Shown here piece by piece: positions 7,538 through 12,016 of a stretch of 12,016 nt of DNA; the first letter of the stretch is position 1, and the number at the start of each line of letters is the position of its first letter. Source of the stretch: Stenotrophomonas sp. (GTDB lineage Bacteria > Pseudomonadota > Gammaproteobacteria > Xanthomonadales > Xanthomonadaceae); the NCBI GenBank assembly GCA_003248565.1, contig QFOV01000093.1, positions 1 to 12,016 on the forward strand, written 5' to 3'. The translations under genes and the position numbers were made by a program. The notes below the pieces were generated by a model that saw only the letters and a program-made list of their open reading frames with translations, was not told the DNA's origin and made no database searches.

Positions 7538-8014
7538 ATGCGTTTTCGCCCCCAGTACGCCTTGATGGCCGTACTCGCACTTGTACTCACCGCCTGCGGC
7601 AATGGTCCGGTGAAGCGCGTCTCCGAACCGGCAGCCAGCATCCAGCAATTGAGTGTCGGCAATGACGGCAACTGGGAAGTGGAACTGCGCCTGCGCAACT
7701 ACAGCTCGATGCCGATGCGTTTCGACAACGTGTCGCTGGCAGTGAAGGTTGGCGATGAAGCCGCCGGCACGCTCAGCGCCAGCCCGGCGCTTTCGATCGG
7801 CCCGGAATCGGCCGACGTCATCAAGGTCCGCCTGCAGCCCGCGTCCTCGGCACGCATCGTCGTGGCCGATGCACTGGTCGGTGGCCGCTCGCTGTTCTAT
7901 GAACTGGAAGGCAGCGTCAGCGCCACCCCGGAAGAAAAGAAGCAACGCAGTTTCGACATCAAATCGCGCAACAGCCTCAACCAGGCCCCCGGCCTGCCCG
8001 GCGTACTGCGCTGA
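7538..8014 (+). CDS. Small lipoprotein, LEA type 2/WHy-like
   Basis: This 158-residue lipoprotein opens with a basic head and hydrophobic core ending in the lipobox LTAC, so C20 should be lipidated. Gly at +2 gives no inner-membrane retention signal, so the outer membrane is likely. The rest is one small beta-rich domain. The stretch WEVELRLRNYSSMPMRFDNVSLAVKVG, given here only by its span 47-72, resembles LEA14/WHy repeats, where a conserved Asn/Tyr turn is followed by two strands and a small-residue turn (AAGTLS). Such proteins have no known enzyme activity and are linked to stress or desiccation; the family call is by eye only. The ATG has GAGGA 9 nt upstream; an in-frame TTG at 7502 is less likely because it would bury the signal sequence. 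It ends 37 nt before the acyl-CoA dehydrogenase gene and is probably co-transcribed with it. Confidence 0.8.
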   Translation: MRFRPQYALMAVLALVLTACGNGPVKRVSEPAASIQQLSVGNDGNWEVELRLRNYSSMPMRFDNVSLAVKVGDEAAGTLSASPALSIGPESADVIKVRLQPASSARIVVADALVGGRSLFYELEGSVSATPEEKKQRSFDIKSRNSLNQAPGLPGVLR

Positions 8015-8051
8015 TCCCCCATCCGTTCCCGCATTGTTCGAGAGCCGCCTG

Positions 8052-9842
8052 ATGAGCAACTACAAAGCCCCTGTTACCGATCTCCGTTTCGCCCTGCACG
8101 ACGTATTGAAGGCCGAGTCCCTGTTTGCCTCGATGGGATTCGAAGACGCTACCGCGGACGTCATCGACGCGGTGCTGGAAGAAGCCGGCCGCTTCAGCAC
8201 CAGCGTGCTGGCCCCGCTCAATGCGATCGGCGACCAGACCGGCTGCAAGCTCGACAAGGCCACCAACGAAGTCACCACCGCTCCAGGCTTCAAGGAAGCC
8301 TACGCACAGTTCGTCGAAGGCGGCTGGACCGGCCTGACCGCGTCGCCGGATTTCGGCGGCCAGGGCATGCCGGAAACCATGGGCATGGCCTTGAGCGAAA
8401 TGGTGTCCTCGGCCAACCTGGCCTGGAGCCTGTTCCCGATGCTGTCGCACGGCGCTGTTGAAGCGCTCAAGCACTACGGCGAAGACTGGCAGAAGGAAGC
8501 CTTCCTCAAGCCGCTGGTGGCCGGCAACTGGACCGGCACCATGTGCCTGACCGAGCCGCATGCCGGCACCGACCTGGGCCTGCTCAAGACCCGCGCCGAG
8601 CCGAACGCCGACGGCAGCTATTCAATCACCGGCACCAAGATCTTCATCACCGCCGGCGAGCACGACCTCGCCGACAACATCGTGCACCTGGTGCTGGCCA
8701 AGCTGCCCGACGCACCGGCTGGCCCGAAGGGCATCTCGCTGTTCGTCACCCCGAAGTACAAGGTCGACCGCGACGGCAAGCAGGGCGAGCACAATGAACT
8801 GCATTGCGGCGCGCTGGAACACAAAATGGGCATCCACGGCTCGTCCACCTGCGTGATGAATTTCGACGGCGCCCAGGGCTACCTCGTCGGCCAGCCGCAC
8901 AAGGGCCTGCAGGCGATGTTCGTGATGATGAACTCCGCCCGCCTCGGCGTTGGCGTGCAGGGCCTGGCGCAGTCCGAGCGTGCCTACCAGGGCGCACTGG
9001 CCTATGCCCGCGAGCGCCTGCAGTCGCGCGCACCCAAGGGTGCCGTGCAGCCGGACAAGCCGGCCGATCCGATCATCGCCCAGCCCGATGTGCGCCGCAT
9101 GCTGCTGACCACCAAGGCACTGACCGAAGGTGGGCGCCTGCTCGCCGCACACGCCTACACCCAGCTCGATGCCGCACACAGCAGCAGCGATGCGCAGGCG
9201 CGCGCCGACGCCGATACGCTGGTCAGCTTCCTCACCCCCATCGTCAAGGCCTGCCTGACCGAGTGGAGCATCGAGGCTACGTACAACGGCCAGCAGGTAT
9301 TCGGCGGCCACGGCTACATCGCCGAGCACGGCATGGAGCAGTACGCCCGCGATGCCCGCATCACCACCTTGTATGAAGGCACCACCGGCATCCAGGCGCT
9401 GGACCTGATCGGCCGCAAGACCGCCGCCTCGCAGGGCGCCGGCCTGAAGTTGTTCCTGGCCGAGATCGAGCAGTTCATCGCCGCCAATGCCAGCAACCCG
9501 GCCGTCGCCGAGTTCCTGCCGGTGTTGGGTGGCAAGGCCAAGGAATGGGGCAAGCTGACCATCGACGTGCTGCAGCGCGCCGCCGCCAACCCGGAAGAAC
9601 TGGGCGCGGCCAGCTGGGATTACCTGTTCTACAGCGGCTACGTCGCCGTGGCCTACTGGTGGGCCCGCTCGGTGGTCGCGGCACAGGCATCCAGCCATCC
9701 GGAAGCCTTCAAGCAGGCCAAGCTGGAGACCGCGCGCTTCTACTACGCCCGCATCCTGCCGCGCACCCTGAGCCACGCCGCCGGCATCGCCGCTGGCGCC
9801 GACTCGCTGATGGCGATGGATTCGGTCCGCTTCGGGGACTGA
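8052..9842 (+). CDS. Acyl-CoA dehydrogenase, long DmdC/PA0506-like type
   Basis: This 596-residue FAD enzyme should oxidise an acyl-CoA to the 2-enoyl-CoA and pass electrons to electron-transfer flavoprotein. It is longer than the classic form of about 380 residues. It has an extra N-terminal stretch (about 1-35, SNYKAPVTDLRFALHDVL) and a C-terminal helical extension (about 470-596), as in 3-methylmercaptopropionyl-CoA dehydrogenase DmdC and Pseudomonas PA0506-type proteins. Core marks are GGWTGLTASPDFGGQGMP, the FAD/acyl block MCLTEPHAGTDLG, the middle domain YSITGTKIFITAGEHD, QVFGGHGYIAEHGMEQYARD, and LYEGTTGIQALDLIGRK. E442 is the expected catalytic base. The chain length or substrate cannot be read from the sequence. 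The ATG at 8052 follows GAGAG by 7 nt; the frame stays open further upstream, but that part lies over the lipoprotein gene in another frame. Confidence 0.93.
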   Translation: MSNYKAPVTDLRFALHDVLKAESLFASMGFEDATADVIDAVLEEAGRFSTSVLAPLNAIGDQTGCKLDKATNEVTTAPGFKEAYAQFVEGGWTGLTASPDFGGQGMPETMGMALSEMVSSANLAWSLFPMLSHGAVEALKHYGEDWQKEAFLKPLVAGNWTGTMCLTEPHAGTDLGLLKTRAEPNADGSYSITGTKIFITAGEHDLADNIVHLVLAKLPDAPAGPKGISLFVTPKYKVDRDGKQGEHNELHCGALEHKMGIHGSSTCVMNFDGAQGYLVGQPHKGLQAMFVMMNSARLGVGVQGLAQSERAYQGALAYARERLQSRAPKGAVQPDKPADPIIAQPDVRRMLLTTKALTEGGRLLAAHAYTQLDAAHSSSDAQARADADTLVSFLTPIVKACLTEWSIEATYNGQQVFGGHGYIAEHGMEQYARDARITTLYEGTTGIQALDLIGRKTAASQGAGLKLFLAEIEQFIAANASNPAVAEFLPVLGGKAKEWGKLTIDVLQRAAANPEELGAASWDYLFYSGYVAVAYWWARSVVAAQASSHPEAFKQAKLETARFYYARILPRTLSHAAGIAAGADSLMAMDSVRFGD

Positions 9843-9879
9843 TCCGGAAGCGAAAGCAGGGGAAAAGCTCCCCTCATCC

Positions 9880-9892
9880 GCCCCTTCGGGGC
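9880..9892 (+). terminator. UUCG-type hairpin after the acyl-CoA dehydrogenase gene
   Basis: GCCCCTTCGGGGC forms a short, very stable stem capped by UUCG, 38 nt after the stop codon. A weaker 5-bp hairpin, AGGGG/CCCCT, precedes it at 9858-9874. No T tract follows. It may help end or protect the upstream mRNA together with the larger hairpins beyond it, but it is not a canonical intrinsic terminator. Confidence 0.35.
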
Positions 9893-9893
9893 A

Positions 9894-9917
9894 CCTTCTC
9901 CCGCAAGCGGGAGAAGG
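9894..9917. repeat. Palindromic repeat, hairpin A
   Basis: Perfect 11-bp arms, CCTTCTCCCGC and GCGGGAGAAGG, are separated by AA. The core is shared with hairpin B 30 nt further on. Confidence 0.8.
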
Positions 9918-9946
9918 GAGTGATTAAGTTGCCTGCGATCTGCAAG

Positions 9947-9972
9947 CCCCTCTCCCGCCTGCGGGAGAGGGG
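9947..9972. repeat. Palindromic repeat, hairpin B
   Basis: Perfect 12-bp arms, CCCCTCTCCCGC and GCGGGAGAGGGG, are separated by CT. It is followed by GGTTGGGGTGAGGG up to 9984, the complement-like partner of the left flank of hairpin A. Confidence 0.8.
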
Positions 9973-10002
9973 TTGGGGTGAGGGCAGCTCTTGCGTAGAG
10001 CC

Positions 10003-10033
10003 CCCTCCCTTGCGCCGAAGGCGGAGGGGAGGG
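10003..10033. repeat. Palindromic repeat, hairpin C
   Basis: Fourteen-nucleotide arms, CCCTCCCTTGCGCC and GGCGGAGGGGAGGG, around GAA pair at all but one position, with one G-T wobble. It differs in sequence from A and B, but its right flank ends in a similar TAAGCTC. Confidence 0.75.
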
Positions 10034-10070
10034 CTGGGGAGGGGTAAGCTCTCAGGCGCCCGAAACACCA

Positions 10071-10100
10071 TCAGCTTCGCGGCTAACGCCGCTCCCACAA
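10071..10100. repeat. REP-like element
   Basis: GCGGC-TAAC-GCCGC at 10079-10092 sits inside TTCGCGGCTAACGCCGCTCC, a pattern I recall as a very abundant extragenic repeat in xanthomonads and pseudomonads. On the minus strand it reads GGGAGCGGCGTTAGCCGCGA. The family label is from memory, not from a search. Confidence 0.55.
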
Positions 10101-10119
10101 AACCTGAGCTTCACCCGCC

Positions 10120-10150
10120 TTTACACAAACTGTCACGCATCGTGTATAAG
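10120..10150 (+). promoter_or_regulatory. Sigma-70-type promoter of the HNH gene
   Basis: TTTACA (10120-10125, 5 of 6 consensus) and TATAAG (10145-10150, 5 of 6) are separated by 19 bp; shifting the -35 to 10121 gives 18 bp. Transcription would start near 10157, only about 5 nt before the HNH ATG. Confidence 0.55.
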
Positions 10151-10161
10151 CTGTTAACCCG

Positions 10162-10827
10162 ATGGAGACAGACACTACACCGCGTAGTCTGATCGATACC
10201 GGAGCCGGGACTTCCGCTCCGACAGACGGGTTTTCACTTCCGCCCTCCCTGCACCGCCTCGGCTCCGTGCGACTGCTGTCGCTGGATGCGCATGGCCGCG
10301 TGCTGGACTGGATCAACTGGCAGGACGCCGCCTGCCTGTACGCACGCGGCGCCGTCGCCTGGACCATGGGCGATCCCTGCCTGCACGTACACGGCGCAAT
10401 ATCGCGGCTGACCGGCCTGCGCAGCGGCATGGACCTGCACCCGATCATCGCCTCGCGCGGCCACGCCCGCTCGCGCGCGATCGACCCCACGCCCAACCTC
10501 ACCAATCCCGCGCTGTTCGCGCGCGATGCCCAGCTCTGCCTGTATTGCGGCCAGCACTTCAGCCGCCCGCAGCTGACCCGCGACCACGTCCTGCCCGTCT
10601 CCAAGGGCGGCAAGGACACCTGGGAAAACGTGGTCAGCGCCTGCTTCCACTGCAACTCGCGCAAGAGCAACCGCACCCCGGCGCAGGCCAATATGCCGCT
10701 GCTGGCGGTGCCGTACCGGCCCAGCTGGATCGAGCACCTGATCCTGTCCAACCGCAACATCCTCGCCGACCAGATGGCCTTCCTGAAGTCGCAGTTGCCG
10801 CGCAAAGCACTGCAACGCGGGCTCTGA
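10162..10827 (+). CDS. Stand-alone HNH endonuclease
   Basis: This 221-residue protein has a C-terminal HNH nuclease domain of the zinc-binding type. It shows CLYCG (C126, C129), TRDHVLPVSKGG with D141 and the catalytic H142, WENVVSAC with N156, and CFHCNSRK with C161, C164 and N165. The four cysteines should hold a structural zinc ion, while H142 and N156 belong to the metal-dependent cleavage site. After it comes a conserved-looking tail (PYRPSWIEHLIL). The N-terminal half (about 28-110: LGSVRLLSLDAHGRVLDWINW and on) has no domain I recognise. The first 27 residues look unstructured. There is no Shine-Dalgarno and the leader appears to be about 5 nt, so translation may be nearly leaderless. 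No methylase, integrase or intron features flank it. Its role is unknown; it resembles the widespread solitary HNH proteins of proteobacteria and cyanobacteria. Confidence 0.88.
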   Translation: METDTTPRSLIDTGAGTSAPTDGFSLPPSLHRLGSVRLLSLDAHGRVLDWINWQDAACLYARGAVAWTMGDPCLHVHGAISRLTGLRSGMDLHPIIASRGHARSRAIDPTPNLTNPALFARDAQLCLYCGQHFSRPQLTRDHVLPVSKGGKDTWENVVSACFHCNSRKSNRTPAQANMPLLAVPYRPSWIEHLILSNRNILADQMAFLKSQLPRKALQRGL

Positions 10828-10848
10828 GCCCGGCATCGCGGGCCCGCG
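10819..10848 (+). terminator. Palindromes at the end of the HNH gene
   Basis: GGGCTC-T-GAGCCC at 10819-10831 includes the stop codon. Just after it, CGCGGGCCCGCG at 10837-10848 is a perfect 12-bp palindrome. No T tract follows, so at most this is a weak, non-canonical terminator or 3' stabiliser. Confidence 0.35.
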
Positions 10849-10851
10849 TAT

Positions 10852-10911
10852 TCATGCGAAACAGCCATCCAGGCTGAACACGGCCTTCAGCTTGGTGCCA
10901 AACCACCTCAT
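10852..10911 (-). CDS. Possible 19-residue peptide ORF
   Basis: An ATG-started frame on the minus strand encodes MRWFGTKLKAVFSLDGCFA, with a basic/aromatic head and a hydrophobic middle. It lies in the spacer between HNH and dxs, where no other gene is seen. There is no clear Shine-Dalgarno and no convincing promoter. It may be chance; it is listed because the spacer is otherwise unexplained and the composition is protein-like. Confidence 0.15.
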   Translation of the reverse strand: MRWFGTKLKAVFSLDGCFA

Positions 10912-10938
10912 CCGGCACTCATTGATGATGTGCTTTGC

Positions 10939-10967
10939 TTGCCCCACCCTCTCCGGACGGGGAAAAT
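10939..10967 (+). promoter_or_regulatory. Weak candidate promoter of dxs
   Basis: TTGCCC (10939-10944) and GAAAAT (10962-10967) match the sigma-70 boxes at four positions each, with a 17-bp spacer. It is the only plausible pair I see in the 166-bp spacer before dxs, and it is weak. Confidence 0.25.
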
Positions 10968-10969
10968 AC

Positions 10970-10985
10970 CGTTTCGAGTGAAACG
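10970..10985 (+). promoter_or_regulatory. Small hairpin just before the dxs start
   Basis: CGTTTC-GAGT-GAAACG is a perfect 6-bp inverted repeat with a 4-nt loop, ending 8 nt before the dxs ATG. The usual Shine-Dalgarno window has no good match: GAAG at 10987-10990 is only 3 nt from the ATG, while the loop displays GAG. It could affect ribosome access or bind a protein. Confidence 0.35.
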
Positions 10986-10993
10986 CGAAGACC

Positions 10994-12016
10994 ATGATCG
11001 ACTCTGCCAGCTATCCGCGCCTGTCGCGCATCAAGACTCCCGATGACCTGCGTCTGTTCGACGAGAGCGAACTGGGGGCCATTGCCGGCGAGTTGCGCGC
11101 CTACCTGATCGAATCGGTGGGCAAGAGCGGTGGTCACTTCGCGGCTGGCCTGGGCGTGATCGAGCTGACCGTCGCCCTGCACTATTTGTATGACACGCCG
11201 GTCGATCAGCTAGTGTGGGATGTGGGCCACCAGACCTACCCGCACAAGATCCTCACCGGTCGTCGCGACAGCATCCACACCGTCAAGCAGAAGGACGGCG
11301 TTGCGCCGTTCCCCAAGCGCGAGGAAAGCGAGTTCGACACCTTCGGCGTCGGCCACTCCTCGACCTCGATCTCGGCCGCACTGGGCATGGCCATCGCGCG
11401 CCAGCGCCAGGGCGATGATCGCAAGGTGATCGCGGTGATCGGCGACGGTGCGATGACCGCCGGCATGGCGTTTGAAGCGCTGGCCCACGCAGGCGGCATG
11501 GACGACGAGCCGAACGTGCTGGTCATCCTCAACGACAACAACATGTCCATCTCCGAAGCCGTCGGTGGACTGACCAAGATGCTGGGCCGGGCAACCGCCA
11601 GCCGCACGCTCAACGCCCTGCGCGAGAGCGGCAAGAAGATCCTCGGCGACAAGCGCCACAGCCCGCCTGCGCGTTTCGTGAAGCGCTGGGAAGAACAGTG
11701 GAAAGGCATGTTCGTGCCGTCCACCGCCTTCGAGCAGATGGGCTTCCATTACACCGGCCCGATCGACGGCCATGACCTGCCGCTGCTAGTGTCGACCCTC
11801 AAGCACCTGAAGGATGCCAAGGGTCCGCACCTGCTGCACATCATGACCACCAAGGGCAAAGGCTACGAGCCGGCCGAGGACGACCAGATCGGCTACCACG
11901 CCGTCGGTCCGTTCGACCCCAGCAAGGGCCTGCCGGAAAAGGGCGCGCCCAAGAAGCCGACCTATACCGACATCTTCGGCGACTGGCTGTGCGACGCCGC
12001 CGCGGCCGACCCGAAG
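10994..12016 (+). CDS. dxs: 1-deoxy-D-xylulose-5-phosphate synthase, 5' part
   Basis: The first 341 codons of an enzyme usually about 630 residues long are present; the rest lies beyond the right edge. Dxs joins pyruvate and glyceraldehyde 3-phosphate to make DXP, the entry step of the MEP isoprenoid route, which also feeds thiamine and pyridoxal synthesis. The match to E. coli Dxs runs along the whole visible part. SGGHFAAGLG contains the catalytic-site H48. WDVGHQTYPHKILTGRRD and FGVGHSSTSISAALG follow. The thiamine diphosphate motif runs from GDGAMTAGMAFEAL (D151) to NDNNMSIS (N180, N182). TGPIDGHDL and HIMTTKGKGYEPAE close the first domain. No broken codons are seen. The ATG at 10994 fits the family N-terminus (MIDSASYPRLSRI) although its Shine-Dalgarno is poor. 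The transketolase-like second and third domains are out of view. Confidence 0.96.
   Translation, partial: MIDSASYPRLSRIKTPDDLRLFDESELGAIAGELRAYLIESVGKSGGHFAAGLGVIELTVALHYLYDTPVDQLVWDVGHQTYPHKILTGRRDSIHTVKQKDGVAPFPKREESEFDTFGVGHSSTSISAALGMAIARQRQGDDRKVIAVIGDGAMTAGMAFEALAHAGGMDDEPNVLVILNDNNMSISEAVGGLTKMLGRATASRTLNALRESGKKILGDKRHSPPARFVKRWEEQWKGMFVPSTAFEQMGFHYTGPIDGHDLPLLVSTLKHLKDAKGPHLLHIMTTKGKGYEPAEDDQIGYHAVGPFDPSKGLPEKGAPKKPTYTDIFGDWLCDAAAADPK

Larger units (their letters stand above)
9843..10161. repeat. Gene-free stretch with a cluster of palindromic intergenic repeats
   Basis: No gene is seen in these 319 bp. In order it holds a small hairpin (9858-9874), a UUCG-type hairpin (9880-9892), hairpin A (9894-9917), hairpin B (9947-9972), hairpin C (10003-10033), a REP-like hairpin (10079-10092) and a promoter for the HNH gene (10120-10150). 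A and B share the core TCTCCCGC-NN-GCGGGAGA. Their outer flanks, CCCCTCATCC on the left and GGTTGGGGTGAGGG on the right, are near reverse complements, so 9866-9990 reads as one large inverted pair bounded by AGCTC / CAGCTC. I recall such GC-rich palindromes as frequent between genes in Xanthomonadaceae and Pseudomonas. Confidence 0.75.

Noticed and set aside
7749..8051. In-frame upstream extension of the acyl-CoA dehydrogenase
   Set aside because: It overlaps the lipoprotein gene in another frame and gives an Arg/Ala/Ser-rich leader. The family N-terminus starts at the ATG at 8052, which has GAGAG in front.
7130..8059. A 309-codon minus-strand frame spanning the lipoprotein gene and the receptor start
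   Set aside because: It crosses a divergent intergenic region and overlaps two supported genes, and its product shows no domain.
8622..9776. A 384-codon minus-strand frame opposite the acyl-CoA dehydrogenase
   Set aside because: The plus strand encodes conserved dehydrogenase motifs throughout; the antisense product has none.
9866..10050. A CRISPR array, suggested by repeated GC-rich units
   Set aside because: The units differ in sequence and orientation, spacing is irregular, there are no unique spacers of even length, and no cas gene is near.
9874..10192. Open frames running through the repeat cluster on both strands
   Set aside because: They translate the palindromes into Arg/Pro/Gly-rich strings and either continue from the dehydrogenase region out of frame or lack any start signal.
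10162..10827. HNH gene as part of a group I/II intron or a restriction-modification system
   Set aside because: No interrupted host gene, reverse transcriptase, intron-like ends or methylase is visible on either side.
11210..11773. Minus-strand frames opposite dxs
   Set aside because: The plus strand aligns closely with Dxs from its start to the window edge; the antisense product has no motif.

Overview
The window looks like a chromosomal segment of a high-GC gammaproteobacterium of the Xanthomonadaceae. Stenotrophomonas or a close relative is my best guess. The basis is the style of the Dxs protein, the large STN-containing TonB-dependent receptor, and the GC-rich intergenic palindromes of types I recall as common in this family. 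The species cannot be fixed from the sequence alone.

Left part (1-7352, all minus strand). Read in the direction of transcription, this is a tightly packed five-gene unit. It runs: TonB-dependent receptor with an N-terminal STN signalling domain (7352-3987), ECF sigma factor of FecI type (3934-3347), FecR-type membrane anti-sigma factor (3363-2359), exported amidohydrolase with a C-terminal CIA30-like domain (2362-533), and exported M20 metallopeptidase/amidohydrolase (515-1, cut by the window edge). The last four genes overlap or nearly touch: 17 nt, 4 nt (ATGA), then a 17-nt gap with an SD. This suggests a self-regulating uptake-and-hydrolysis module. The receptor imports an unknown ligand and signals to FecR and the sigma factor, and the two hydrolases would cleave an amide- or peptide-like compound. 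This module is the most interesting system in the window. Its substrate is unknown.

Middle part (7353-9842). A 185-bp divergent intergenic region separates the receptor gene from a plus-strand pair: a small lipoprotein with an LEA14/WHy-like look, and a roughly 600-residue acyl-CoA dehydrogenase of the DmdC/PA0506-like class.

Right part (9843-12016). A 319-bp gene-free stretch is filled by a cluster of palindromic repeats. Two related hairpins face each other as an inverted pair, followed by a third GC-rich hairpin and a short REP-like hairpin. A good sigma-70-type promoter follows and leads almost directly into the start codon of a stand-alone HNH endonuclease (10162-10827). After a 166-bp spacer with several palindromes, the first 341 codons of dxs (isoprenoid MEP pathway) run off the right edge.
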